A DNA stretch of 64,000 nt from Chryseobacterium sp. CH25. GTDB lineage: Bacteria > Bacteroidota > Bacteroidia > Flavobacteriales > Weeksellaceae. The stretch lies in assembly GCF_004119455.1 (NCBI RefSeq), contig NZ_NRQT01000001.1, positions 124,001-188,000 on the forward strand, read 5' to 3'. This document shows positions 1-9,023 of this stretch, in pieces (positions within the stretch are counted from its first letter, which is position 1; each line of letters opens with the position of its first letter). The translations under genes were made by a program, and so were the position numbers. The notes beneath the pieces are model-generated. The model made no database searches. It saw only the letters and a program-made list of their open reading frames with translations, and was not told the origin of the DNA.

Positions 1-349
1 TGATAAGAGCCATCTTCGTCATTTCACCAAAAGCTTTTAAATTAATGAGATAAATAAAGTCTTCCTGAGTAGAAAATTCAGAATCCAGAATGGCGGATTT
101 TGAATAAGTCTTAGCATACCGGTTAAGATGAACAAGCAATGTACTTATAGCACTTTCAGGTGTTCTTCCATTCTCCTTCCCTTCCCAATAAGGCTCCTCA
201 GAATGACTTTTTTGGGTTGAATTTTCATTATCAGAAATCCAGGCTTTAAAGCCTTCAACTGTTCCCGGATATAGATCAGGATAAGCAAGGGTTTCATTTT
301 CGAACTTCTGCAACAAGTCTATATAATCTTTAATAAGTGTATAATTCAT
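1..349 (-). CDS. MarR-family transcriptional regulator, truncated by window edge
   Basis: About 116 N-terminal residues are visible before the left edge; the start is MNYTLIKDYIDLL. The sequence aligns along its length with the complete MarR protein at 17109-17765: both have GK(E)xGR, the RYAKTYS segment and the STQEDFIYLI / SSQDDFIYLI segment. It is therefore a paralogue of the first gene of the carotenoid operon. The winged-helix DNA-binding part is only partly in the window. It lies 64 bases downstream of hemH on the same strand, so phr-hemH-marR may be one transcript. An AATATACT box lies just upstream (401-408). The ligand is unknown. Confidence 0.8.
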   Translation of the reverse strand, partial: MNYTLIKDYIDLLQKFENETLAYPDLYPGTVEGFKAWISDNENSTQKSHSEEPYWEGKENGRTPESAISTLLVHLNRYAKTYSKSAILDSEFSTQEDFIYLINLKAFGEMTKMALI

Positions 350-400
350 ATCCGCTAAATAGTTTACAAAAATACCTAATTTTCTAAAGAATCGTGCAAT

Positions 401-408
401 AATATACT
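401..408. promoter_or_regulatory. AATATACT box upstream of the left marR
   Basis: The + strand reads AATATACT in the hemH-marR gap. The same octamer is doubled before the other marR (17785-17816) and appears as an inverted pair before phr (2800-2831). A TATTTTTG string on the minus strand, matching the Bacteroidetes TAnnTTTG -7 box, also lies in this gap. Operator function is inferred from this sharing only; a single octamer in AT-rich DNA can occur by chance. Confidence 0.3.
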
Positions 409-413
409 CAAAA

Positions 414-1442
414 CTAGAGGAAATAAAATTGTTCAAGCTGTTCTTCGCATAAGGTTCGAACCACTTCAATCCATCTATCTTCGTCATTCAGACAAGGGAT
501 ATAGGTGAAATTTTCTCCCCCAGCTTCCAGAAACTGCTCTTGTCCCTCAACCGATATTTCTTCAAGAGTTTCCAGACAGTCTGAAACAAATGCCGGGCAG
601 ACAACTGCAATATTTTTAATGTCTTTTCCTGGAATACTTTCTAATGTATGGTCAGTATAAGGCTCCATCCATTTGTCTTTTCCCAATCTTGATTGAAAGG
701 AAACAATGACCTTATCTTTTGGTAATTCTAATTTTCTGATGACCTGCTCAGTTGTACTAAAACACTGGTGGCGATAGCAGAATGCGTGACTGGGATGATT
801 ATCTTTATAACAGCAATCATTCATATTACATGTTTTTGTAGGGTCTGTTTTGTAAATATGCCGTTCAGGAACACCATGATAGGAAAATAATAAGGCATCA
901 AAATTTTCAGGAAGTTTCTCCCTTATACTTTCCGCCAGACAATCTATATAAAAATCTCGGTTATAAAAAGGCTGTACATAGTTTATTCTTACATCTGGAA
1001 ATTTCTTCTTTCGAATTTCTTCTGCTTTTCCAATCACTGTTTCAGTGGTACTCATTGCGTACTGTGGATAAAGGGGAAAGAGTACGATTTCATTGATTCC
1101 TTTTTCAACAAGATTCCTGATACCCGTTTCAATACTTGGTTGTGCATATCTCATGCCTATTTCCACAGGGATATCCACCAGATTCTGTAATTTTTGCTGT
1201 ACTTTTTTTGTGATGACAATAAGTGGAGAGCCTTCGTCAGTCCATACAGTTTTATAAGCTTCTGCAGATTTAGCAGGCCTGGTTTTAAGGATTATTCCCT
1301 GAACAAGAAGCGCCCGGAAGATCCAACGATAATCAATTACTTTTTCATCCATCAGAAATTCATCCAGATATTCCTTTACATCTTTTACAGCTGTTGACCT
1401 CGGTGATCCAAGATTGATTAATAAAATTCCTTTTTTAGCCAA
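414..1442 (-). CDS. hemH: Ferrochelatase
   Basis: Inserts Fe2+ into protoporphyrin (or a coproporphyrin) in the last steps of haem synthesis. The protein is 342 residues, normal for the family. It starts KKGILLINLGSP, has the catalytic SYHGVPERH segment (His about 189), then a cysteine-rich insert (Cys 205, 210, 211, 222 and 227, including CYRHQC) and SRLGKDKWMEPYTD. The cysteines could bind an Fe-S cluster, as in some bacterial ferrochelatases, but this is not shown. It lies 30 bases downstream of phr, probably co-transcribed. Free porphyrin is a photosensitiser, so pairing with photolyase suggests a light-protection role. Confidence 0.96.
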   Translation of the reverse strand: MAKKGILLINLGSPRSTAVKDVKEYLDEFLMDEKVIDYRWIFRALLVQGIILKTRPAKSAEAYKTVWTDEGSPLIVITKKVQQKLQNLVDIPVEIGMRYAQPSIETGIRNLVEKGINEIVLFPLYPQYAMSTTETVIGKAEEIRKKKFPDVRINYVQPFYNRDFYIDCLAESIREKLPENFDALLFSYHGVPERHIYKTDPTKTCNMNDCCYKDNHPSHAFCYRHQCFSTTEQVIRKLELPKDKVIVSFQSRLGKDKWMEPYTDHTLESIPGKDIKNIAVVCPAFVSDCLETLEEISVEGQEQFLEAGGENFTYIPCLNDEDRWIEVVRTLCEEQLEQFYFL

Positions 1443-1472
1443 TGTTATTTATTTTATAAATGAATGATTATA

Positions 1473-2759
1473 CTAATATTCTGTGAGTGCTTCCTTGTAG
1501 ATCTTTAGTGCTCTCTCTCTTGCTTTTGCATGTTCAACAATAGGTTCTACACTGTAATCCTCGGGAAGCCATTTTCTGATGTAGTAATGATCCTTATCAA
1601 ACTTTTTGGCCTGTTCGTAAGGATTGAAAATCCTGAAATATGGTGCTGCATCACAACCACAACCTGCCGCCCACTGCCAGTTTCCGTTATTGGCCGCAAG
1701 GTCATAGTCTAATAGTTTTTCAGCAAAATAGGCTTCACCCCATCGCCAGTCAATAAGCAAATGTTTAGTAAGAAAACTGGCTGTGATCATTCTTACCCTA
1801 TTGTGCATAAATCCTGTTTCATTAAGTTGTCTCATTCCAGCATCTACAATGGGATATCCTGTTCTTCCTTCACACCATGCCTTAAATTCCTTTTCGTTAT
1901 TTCTCCAGCCAATATGCTCGTATTTCGTTTTAAAGCACCGATGAACAACACTCGGAAAATGATAAAGAATCTGCATAAAAAATTCTCTCCAGATAAGTTC
2001 ATTAAGCCAGGTATCATTATGTTTAACAGCATATTGAACACATTTTCGAATGGAAATGGTTCCAAAGCGCAATGCTGCACCAAGATGGGTGGTATGATCC
2101 ATTGCAGGGAAATCGCGGTAATCTCCGTAAGAATCTATTATATCGCTATTGAGTTCAGGTTTCATGAATTCAAAATTCGACTTTTTAAATCCAATTTCTT
2201 TTAACGAAATGATATCCGAAGGTCCATTATAATCAGCAAACTGATCCCGGTTTATATCAAGCGTTTTTATATTTTTCAGATTTTCTTTCCATTTCTTAGA
2301 GTATGGGGTAAAAACAGTATATGGAGAAAGATCATTTTTCAGAATATTATTTTTTTCAAATATCACCTGATCTTTAAAATCCTCCATCTTGATATGATAA
2401 TTCAGAAGGAGCTCAGCTATGTGACCATCCCTTTTTATAGCCTGCGGTTCATAATCCCTATTACAAAAAACACTATCTACATTAAAATCTTTGATTATTT
2501 TTTTAAAGACTTCTATTGGAGTTCCATAATAAACAAGAAGTCCACTACCATACTTTTTAAGTTCTTTATGAATGTACTGTAAAGCCTGATGTATATAGTC
2601 AACCCTTCTGTCACTTTTATTCTGAAGACTGTTTAAAATATCAGTATCGAAAATAAAGACAGGAACAACCTTTACACCTGTATTAAGTGCATGATAAAGT
2701 CCTGTATTATCTTCCAGTCTGAGGTCTCTCCGGAACCAAAAGATATTCACTTTATTCAT
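1473..2759 (-). CDS. phrB: Deoxyribodipyrimidine photolyase (class I CPD type)
   Basis: Light-driven repair of cyclobutane pyrimidine dimers using FAD. The 428-residue protein begins NKVNIFWFRRDLRLEDN, typical of the Rossmann-like antenna domain. Its C-terminal FAD domain has WRWGEAYFAEKLLDYD, DLAANNGNWQWAAG and DAAPYFRIFNP. The Asn in ANNGNW and the WQWA segment fit CPD photolyases better than cryptochromes. It is the first gene of the phr-hemH-marR group, and its promoter region carries an inverted AATATACTA pair. A 6-4 photolyase or cryptochrome function is less likely. Confidence 0.93.
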   Translation of the reverse strand: MNKVNIFWFRRDLRLEDNTGLYHALNTGVKVVPVFIFDTDILNSLQNKSDRRVDYIHQALQYIHKELKKYGSGLLVYYGTPIEVFKKIIKDFNVDSVFCNRDYEPQAIKRDGHIAELLLNYHIKMEDFKDQVIFEKNNILKNDLSPYTVFTPYSKKWKENLKNIKTLDINRDQFADYNGPSDIISLKEIGFKKSNFEFMKPELNSDIIDSYGDYRDFPAMDHTTHLGAALRFGTISIRKCVQYAVKHNDTWLNELIWREFFMQILYHFPSVVHRCFKTKYEHIGWRNNEKEFKAWCEGRTGYPIVDAGMRQLNETGFMHNRVRMITASFLTKHLLIDWRWGEAYFAEKLLDYDLAANNGNWQWAAGCGCDAAPYFRIFNPYEQAKKFDKDHYYIRKWLPEDYSVEPIVEHAKARERALKIYKEALTEY

Positions 2760-2798
2760 GATTTGATCTTTTAAAATAATTCTTTTATATTACAATAC

Positions 2799-2831
2799 AA
2801 ATATACTAATAATAATTACAAATAGTATATT
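2799..2831. promoter_or_regulatory. Inverted AATATACTA / TAGTATATT pair in phr promoter
   Basis: Perfect 9-base inverted arms at 2800-2808 and 2823-2831 are separated by 14 bases. On the minus strand one arm contains TATATTTG, a match to the Bacteroidetes TAnnTTTG -7 element for phr. The same core occurs twice before the carotenoid-operon marR, with about the same two-turn spacing. A dimeric MarR operator overlapping the promoter is inferred; no binding data are available. Confidence 0.4.
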
Positions 2832-2893
2832 AATACGCCACATAATCTACGGCATAAAGTTTGTGAAATTATAAGCAGAATAAAACAAGTGTT

Positions 2894-3181
2894 ATGGACT
2901 TGTTGGAAACTGAACGATTAGATATGAGGAAAGATCAAAACCTCATTGCTGAGTTTTTCAACTCGGTTATAAAAAAAGATTTAAATATCGAAATAAATGT
3001 TAGCAATGAATATATGGTTACACATAATATTATATCACAAAAATTAATTCTCGTCAAGACTTTTTCAAGCATTATTTTGGAAAATCCTGATCTTTATTTC
3101 TTATTATCTTCTTTAATTCAGGGAATTAATATGCGTACATTAACGAAAACACAGATTATAAAATACCTTTATGAAAAGTAA
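2894..3181 (+). CDS. Hypothetical protein, 95 residues
   Basis: Not recognised. The predicted product is mostly helical, charged, and lacks a signal peptide or membrane segment. It is transcribed divergently from phr and ends at a strong hairpin (3183-3207) shared with the converging receiver gene. Its isolated position and its own terminator support a real gene. No catalytic motif is visible; the size would suit a small regulatory or adaptor protein. Confidence 0.55.
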   Translation: MDLLETERLDMRKDQNLIAEFFNSVIKKDLNIEINVSNEYMVTHNIISQKLILVKTFSSIILENPDLYFLLSSLIQGINMRTLTKTQIIKYLYEK

Positions 3182-3182
3182 A

Positions 3183-3207
3183 AAATCTCTCAGAAACTGA
3201 GAGATTT
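3183..3207. terminator. Bidirectional hairpin terminator
   Basis: AAATCTCTCAG and CTGAGAGATTT form a perfect 11-base stem with a three-base loop, flanked by A and T tracts. It lies between the convergent genes ending at 3181 (+) and 3227 (-). Confidence 0.85.
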
Positions 3208-3226
3208 TATCGCTGCATGACTGCTG

Positions 3227-3598
3227 TCAGACCTGTTCTTTTATGTGTTTTTCCACCATTCTTTCAAGATCATCTAAATTAAATGGTTTTGAAACATAAT
3301 CATCTGCCTGTGCTTCTGATGCTAAGGAAACGATATCATTATTAGCCGTGACATAAATTACCGGAATATGTTTAAATTCTTCCGTGCTTTTAAGAAGTTT
3401 TGTAGCTTCTACACCTCCTATATTCGGGATCCAGTTATCCATGAGAATAACATCGGGCTGATAATCTGCTACTTTCTCAATAATATCATGTGATGTTTCT
3501 GAGATTTTAACTTCATATCCATTTTCTTCAAATATGATGGTAATAACTTCTAAGATCGCCGTATCATCATCGAATATCAAAATTTTCTTTTTACTCAT
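3227..3598 (-). CDS. Single-domain response regulator (CheY-like receiver)
   Basis: A lone REC domain of 123 residues with no output domain. The acidic pocket is D10-D12, the phospho-acceptor D54 (ILMDNWIP), the switch Thr T84 and the conserved Lys K104 (VSKPF). It is the last gene of a minus-strand signalling cluster and probably relays phosphoryl groups from the upstream hybrid kinases. The gap from the CheB stop restored by frame correction is about 30 bases, which fits one operon. Confidence 0.93.
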   Translation of the reverse strand: MSKKKILIFDDDTAILEVITIIFEENGYEVKISETSHDIIEKVADYQPDVILMDNWIPNIGGVEATKLLKSTEEFKHIPVIYVTANNDIVSLASEAQADDYVSKPFNLDDLERMVEKHIKEQV

Positions 3599-3628
3599 AT
3601 TGTTTATGATTATTTATATTCTTAAATA

Positions 3629-4197
3629 TTATAATTGTTTTATATAATTCGCTAAAGTTTCAGGTTTAATAATCAGATCATAATCAATTTCTTCCATAGC
3701 ATGTCTGGGCATGTATTCCACTTCTGCGGATTCAGGATCCTGAATCCATACTTTTCCATTATTTTTTTGATATAATTTAACCCTTCTACTCCATCAGCAT
3801 TAGCTCCCGACAACAGAACACCAATTACATCTTCACCGTAAATCTCTGCTGCAGACCTGAATGTCACATCTATGGAAGGACGCGAATAATTCATTTTCTC
3901 AGAACTGTCTAAAGACATCATTTTAGTATTCTCAAACAATAAGTGATAATCGGCAGGAACAATATATATCGTATTGTCTTCAAGCTGTGTTTTATCCTCA
4001 ACCTCTACAACAGATATTCTGGTAAACTGTTGCAGTAAAGTCCTAAGAATATCTCCGGACTGTGCTTTGCGATGGATGACCAGCAAAATGGGAATATGAA
4101 TATTATCATCCAGGTTTTTAATCATTTCAATAATTACCTGAAGGCTTCCCGCTGATCCTCCAATCACAATTAATCTCGTACTGATTGGTGATTTCAT
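3629..4197 (-). pseudogene. CheB-type methylesterase domain, frameshifted near the C-terminus
   Basis: Stand-alone CheB catalytic domain without a receiver. The nucleophile loop GGSAGS, the VIHR histidine and the SGANADGVEGL aspartate region give the expected Ser-His-Asp set. The open frame ends early at 3673. Adding one A to the seven-base run at 3762-3768 restores a canonical CheB ending (VWIQDPESAEVEYMPRHAME) to a stop at 3629-3631. The defect is thus a single-base homopolymer loss, real or a sequencing error. It overlaps cheR by 71 bases. With no chemoreceptors nearby, it may demethylate or bind kinase coiled coils rather than act in chemotaxis. Confidence 0.8.
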
Positions 4198-4975
4198 AGT
4201 ATAAGATATTAGTGATGGTCAATTTTTTCCAGATTTTCTGATCTTCAATCTGATGATAATGTTTGTCAATAGCAGAAAATCGTAGTGTTTCTTTTGCACC
4301 TAATGCAAGAAAACCTAAATTCTCTAAACTGTTATCAAAAAGTCTGAATACTCTTTCCTGAAGTTCCCTGTCAAAGTAAATAAGTACATTTCTACAGACA
4401 ATCAGTTGAAAGCTATTAAAGGAACTATCAGACACAAGATTGTGCGTTGATAAAATCAGTTTTTCCTGTAAACTTTTATCAAATCTTACGCTGTCATAAT
4501 TGGCGGTATAATAATCAGAAAAATCTCTGATCCCACCAGAAAGCATATAATTTTCAGAATAAACCTTCATCTGCTGTAGAGGGAAAACACCTGCTCTTGC
4601 AGTTTCAAGAACCGCGGGGTTTAGGTCAGTCCCATAAATCAGAGACTTACTGTAGAGACCGGCTTCTTTCAGTAGAATTGCTATAGAATAAGCTTCTTCA
4701 CCTGTTGAGCAGCCTGCGATCCAGATCCTGATCAGGGGATAAGTACCTAACTGAGGGAGTATTTTCTCCCTTAATATTTTAAAAAAAGAGGGATCTCTGA
4801 ACATTTCGGTAACATTTACTGTCACTTCTTCTACAAAGCGCTTCAGATATTCAGCATCCTTGATAATGGTATATCTGAGCTCTGCAAAACTTGTAAATCT
4901 GTCTAAAAGACATATTCGATTTACTCTTCTTTTAAAAGAAGCCCTGCTATAACCAGAAAAGTCATAACCATACAA
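4127..4975 (-). CDS. CheR-type protein-glutamate methyltransferase
   Basis: SAM-dependent methyltransferase of the CheR family. It has the FRDPSFF segment, the SAM loop IWIAGCSTGEEAYSIAI, YGTDLNP, and the catalytic-domain IVCRNVLIYFD motif. The open frame starts at a TTG (MYGYDFSGYS). In-frame residues further upstream (DEEIEYLIRDVYDL) look like the true N-terminus, but the only ATG there (5035-5037, overlapping the receiver stop) is one base out of frame. A missing base in about 5020-5035 is likely. It overlaps the CheB frame. Together with CheB it probably tunes methylation of the hybrid kinase system. Confidence 0.85.
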   Translation of the reverse strand: MYGYDFSGYSRASFKRRVNRICLLDRFTSFAELRYTIIKDAEYLKRFVEEVTVNVTEMFRDPSFFKILREKILPQLGTYPLIRIWIAGCSTGEEAYSIAILLKEAGLYSKSLIYGTDLNPAVLETARAGVFPLQQMKVYSENYMLSGGIRDFSDYYTANYDSVRFDKSLQEKLILSTHNLVSDSSFNSFQLIVCRNVLIYFDRELQERVFRLFDNSLENLGFLALGAKETLRFSAIDKHYHQIEDQKIWKKLTITNILYYEITNQYEINCDWRISGKPSGNY

Positions 4976-5037
4976 ATCATAAACATCCCGGATAAGATAT
5001 TCTATTTCTTCATCTTTATGATACTTGGTTCCAGCAT

Positions 5038-5400
5038 CTATGAAATTTTTTCTATTGCTACTATTAAAAGATCAACATCAATTGGTTTTGATACGTAATC
5101 ATCGGCTCCTGCTTCCAGGCATTTCTGGCGGTCTTCAGGCATTGCCTGCGCAGTTACTGCAATTACAGGGACATGTTTGATTTCAGGAGTATTTCTTATC
5201 ATTTTTACCGCCTCGTAACCATCTATTCCGGGCATCATCATGTCCATCAGAACAATATAAGAGGAACCAGATTTCAGGATTTCTAAAGCATCCTGAGCCA
5301 TAGTACAGGATTCAACCGCATATCCCCTTGCTTTAAGGGTTAATTTCAATGCAAATATATTGCGTGGGTCATCATCCACAATTAAGATTTTCTTATCCAT
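5038..5400 (-). CDS. Single-domain response regulator
   Basis: REC domain only, 120 residues. D9-D11 form the acidic pocket, D53 in VLMDMMMP is the phospho-acceptor, T83 the switch Thr and K105 the conserved Lys. It closely resembles the C-terminal REC of the upstream hybrid kinase (same LMDMMMPxxDGYE and AGAxDYxSKPxDxDxLL segments), which suggests duplication from it. It lies 15 bases after the kinase and its stop overlaps the likely cheR start. Confidence 0.93.
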   Translation of the reverse strand: MDKKILIVDDDPRNIFALKLTLKARGYAVESCTMAQDALEILKSGSSYIVLMDMMMPGIDGYEAVKMIRNTPEIKHVPVIAVTAQAMPEDRQKCLEAGADDYVSKPIDVDLLIVAIEKIS

Positions 5401-5415
5401 CAGAATTTTATCTGT

Positions 5416-8400
5416 TTAACTTTCATACAACCAAACACGAAGGAGCGATAGTAACTGATCAATATCTACCGGTTTTGAGATATAGTCAGAAGCTCCTGCG
5501 GTAATACATTTTTCACGCTCTCCAATCATCGATTTGGCAGTAATCGCTATAATAGGCAGCTTTTTAAATGCCGGCATTTTTCTTATCACCTTAATGGTTT
5601 CATAACCATCCATTTCCGGCATCATCATATCCATCAGGATAACGTCTATATCAGGATTATTATCAATTTGTTCAAGAGCATGTTTACCATCCATAGCCAC
5701 AATTACTTCAACTTTATATTTTTCCAGTGCTTTGGTTAAAGAAAAAATATTGCGAACATCATCATCAGTAATCAATATTTTCTTGCCACTCAGAACCTCC
5801 GTTAAAGATCCCAACATTCTACCTCTGTTATTTTCCGCAGACTCATTTTTTTCTTCTACCAGATGTAAAAATAGACCAACTTCATCTAAAACTCTCTGAT
5901 AGGAATGGGCTGTTTTTACCACAATAGAATCTGCGTACTGTTTTATTTTAAGTTCTTCTTCTTTTGATAAATGGTGTTCAGTAAAAATAATGATGGGAAG
6001 ATTTTCAAGTCCCTCATAGCTTTTGATAGATTCAATAATATGGTAATCATTATCTTTTGCAGCCCCGACATCGAGGATTACACAATCAACAAGATTTGAA
6101 GTAAGTGCTTTTACACTATCTTCTACATTATCTTCTACTGATAAGGAAATATTAAAATTACTCAGAAAATAGGATAATGCATTGGCATGCTTGGCGTTTT
6201 CCTCAACAATCAAAACTTTTTGAGGTCCTTTTTGTAGTGCTTCTTCAATTTTCCTGAATACATCAGTCATTTTATCAAGAGCTATCGGTTTATTAATAAA
6301 ATCAACAGCACCTTTCATAAGGCTTTCTTTTTTTACATGAAGGGCAGACATCATATGTACAGGAATATGTTTCACCTCAGAGTTCGACTTCAGTTCATCC
6401 ATCACTTCCCATCCATCTTTTACAGGAAGTTGAACATCCAGTAAGATTGCATGAGGATGATACTGCTGAGCAGCAGAAAGAGCGTAATCACCTCTTACTA
6501 CCACAATTCCTTTATAATCTTGTAAATGAGCGTATTTCAGCAATGCTTTTGCAAAATTAGTATCATCTTCAATAATAAGGATTATTTTATCACCTTCCTG
6601 GATATTATCCCTATCGTCCTCCACATCATCAGGTATTTTTAAGGTATTGACCTGACCAACTTCCCCTTCATCAAGAATACTTTGAATTTCTTCAACATCT
6701 TCACGAATAATCTCGACCAGATCCTGTTCAGTTTCAGAATGAGCAATTTCAGTAACTGGATATACAGGAATAGCAAAACTGAATTCACTGCCCTTATTGA
6801 TTTCACTTTCCAGCACCAATTCTCCACCTAAAAGTTTTGCAATTTCACGGCTTATTGAAAGTCCCAGACCGGTACCTCCAAATTTTCTTTTTGTAGATCC
6901 ATCAGCCTGCTGGAACGCTTCAAAAATAATTTTCTGTTTATCAGTCGCGATTCCTATGCCGGTATCTTTTACCGAGAACACAATAAATTTAGGCTTTTGA
7001 GAGTGTTTTTTGATATGCAAATCAATGCTTCCTTCTGTTGTGAATTTTAAAGCATTAGACAACAGGTTTCTTAGGACCTGGTCAACTTTGAGACGATCAG
7101 TTTCTATCAATTCCTGTACGTCTGAATCAATCTGGATATTGAAAGGAAGTGCTTTCTCTTGAAATACAGGACTGAAAAGACTTTTCAGATCTTTAACAAC
7201 GTCTTCAATTGCAACCTTCTGGTACTCCAGTGTCATTTTACCGGATTCTATTTTTGCCAGGTCAAGAATTTCATCTATTAAGGTCAATAAACTTGTTCCT
7301 GAACTTTGAATGACTCTTGCAGACTCCACCTGGTCTTCATTAAGGTTTTTATCCGGATTTTCTGCCATTAACCTTGATAAAAGAAGAATTGAATTAAGGG
7401 GAGTTCTCAATTCGTGGGACATATTGGCTAAGAATTCAGACTTATATTTTGTGCTGAGTGCCAGCTCCTCTACCTTTTTCTGAATTTCATTATTTCGTTC
7501 TGCAATTAAATGATTTTTTTCTTCCAGTAATCGCGATCGCTCTTCCAACTCTGCATTGGCCTGCATTAATTCTTCCTGCTGTACTTTTAACTCTTCTTCT
7601 GATGCCTGAAGTTTTTGTGTCTGGGCTTCCAATTCAGTATTGAGATTTTCAAGCTCTGAGTGCTGTACCTGTAATTCTTCAGACTGAGCCTGAGTCTCTT
7701 CCAGAAGCTGCTGCTCTTTTTCTCTTCCCTTAGCAGCATTCAGTGCTATTCCTATATTCACACAACACTCCTCAAAATAACTGATTCTGTCTTCATCAAA
7801 ATTGGAGGTAGATCCCATTTCAATAACTCCTATTGCATGTCCATCTGCAAAAATAGGGATCAGAATTATTCCGTAGATCTTAATAGTGCTACTGGCAAAG
7901 GTTACGACAAAATCTTCTTCATGAAGATTGTTATATACCTGCGTTTTAGCGTTCAGAAAAGCCTGTCCTACCATTCCTTCACCCGGATCAAAAGCTCTCT
8001 TCATATTGGTTTCTAATCCAAATGCTTTATTAAGTTTTAGGATACCCTCATCAAAAAGATACAATGAACCGTTGATACAATTTCCATATTCAATCAACTG
8101 ATGTAAAGCCTTACCAGAAACTTCCTGTACTGATTTATTTCCAACCAGGGATTCATTCAGTAAAGCAAGACCTTTCTGACGCCAGTCGCTCTTATTAATT
8201 TTATCAAAAGATGTTTTAAGCGATTCAGTCATGTGATTCAGGGATTCTACAAGGTCCCCAAGATCATCTTCCGAATTATCCACTGCTTTCTCGCTGTAAT
8301 CACCATTGGCTACTCTATTCGCAATTTTTTGAATGGCACTTACGCGACGCGTCATTTCCTGATCTTTATCTCTCAGCATCTTCTCAAGTTCATCTCTTCT

Positions 8401-9018
8401 GATGAGATCCGCGCGCATTTTAAAATAGAAAAATGCAGTTACAACTACTGCCGCCAGTGCAGAAAAAACAATAAAAATCACTGTTGTTTCTGATGAACGT
8501 GTTAAATCTTTATTTTTAATTTCAACCTGACTCTCCTCATATTGTACAAAATCTTTTACAATTTTGCGGCATTCATCCATATAGGCTTTACCCGTAGTAA
8601 TCTGCTGCTGAGTCATCACATTTCCTCTTCGTCTGTTCTCTACCAGATTTTTCAGATTATCCATCACCTGACTGACTGCGAGTTTTAATGCGGACAGTCT
8701 TTCCTGCTGGTTTTTATCCTGTAGTCCCAATGATTCTACCAACACCAAAGCTTTAGAATATTCTCTTACACCCCGTTTATAAGGCTCCAGAAAATCTTCT
8801 CTTCCGGTAAGCTGATACCCTCTGTTTCCCGTTTCTGCATCCAGCAGCGCCACCAGCACATCTTTCACGGCTGTCACTGAACGTCTGCTTTTGGAAAGAC
8901 TTTCACGGTGGTTCATCTGATTCTGGATACTCCAGTATGAGGCCACTGAACTTGTTATTAAAATCAGAAGAGAAAGACCTATCCCGACCTGAAGATTTCT
9001 TATAATTTTTTTAGGCAT
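5416..9018 (-). CDS. Hybrid sensor histidine kinase, CHASE3-HAMP-GAF-HK-REC-REC-REC
   Basis: A 1200-residue membrane kinase. Transmembrane helices at about 12-32 and 178-200 bracket a CHASE3-like helical sensor (LLDAETGNRGYQLTG). They are followed by HAMP, a GAF domain (about 285-430) and a Gln/Glu-rich coiled coil. HisKA has its phospho-acceptor His near 535 (SHELRTPLN); the ATPase domain has DTGIGI and GGTGLGL. Three receivers follow with acceptor Asp near 860, 982 and 1128. The middle receiver has an EEN acidic pocket instead of DD and may be weak. The coiled coil is a plausible target for the neighbouring CheR and CheB. Confidence 0.94.
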   Translation of the reverse strand: MPKKIIRNLQVGIGLSLLILITSSVASYWSIQNQMNHRESLSKSRRSVTAVKDVLVALLDAETGNRGYQLTGREDFLEPYKRGVREYSKALVLVESLGLQDKNQQERLSALKLAVSQVMDNLKNLVENRRRGNVMTQQQITTGKAYMDECRKIVKDFVQYEESQVEIKNKDLTRSSETTVIFIVFSALAAVVVTAFFYFKMRADLIRRDELEKMLRDKDQEMTRRVSAIQKIANRVANGDYSEKAVDNSEDDLGDLVESLNHMTESLKTSFDKINKSDWRQKGLALLNESLVGNKSVQEVSGKALHQLIEYGNCINGSLYLFDEGILKLNKAFGLETNMKRAFDPGEGMVGQAFLNAKTQVYNNLHEEDFVVTFASSTIKIYGIILIPIFADGHAIGVIEMGSTSNFDEDRISYFEECCVNIGIALNAAKGREKEQQLLEETQAQSEELQVQHSELENLNTELEAQTQKLQASEEELKVQQEELMQANAELEERSRLLEEKNHLIAERNNEIQKKVEELALSTKYKSEFLANMSHELRTPLNSILLLSRLMAENPDKNLNEDQVESARVIQSSGTSLLTLIDEILDLAKIESGKMTLEYQKVAIEDVVKDLKSLFSPVFQEKALPFNIQIDSDVQELIETDRLKVDQVLRNLLSNALKFTTEGSIDLHIKKHSQKPKFIVFSVKDTGIGIATDKQKIIFEAFQQADGSTKRKFGGTGLGLSISREIAKLLGGELVLESEINKGSEFSFAIPVYPVTEIAHSETEQDLVEIIREDVEEIQSILDEGEVGQVNTLKIPDDVEDDRDNIQEGDKIILIIEDDTNFAKALLKYAHLQDYKGIVVVRGDYALSAAQQYHPHAILLDVQLPVKDGWEVMDELKSNSEVKHIPVHMMSALHVKKESLMKGAVDFINKPIALDKMTDVFRKIEEALQKGPQKVLIVEENAKHANALSYFLSNFNISLSVEDNVEDSVKALTSNLVDCVILDVGAAKDNDYHIIESIKSYEGLENLPIIIFTEHHLSKEEELKIKQYADSIVVKTAHSYQRVLDEVGLFLHLVEEKNESAENNRGRMLGSLTEVLSGKKILITDDDVRNIFSLTKALEKYKVEVIVAMDGKHALEQIDNNPDIDVILMDMMMPEMDGYETIKVIRKMPAFKKLPIIAITAKSMIGEREKCITAGASDYISKPVDIDQLLSLLRVWLYES

Positions 9019-9023
9019 GAAAA

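Noticed and set aside
6797..7000. Frames opposite the hybrid kinase and other long genes
   Set aside because: These are antisense shadows of strongly coding genes without protein-like features.
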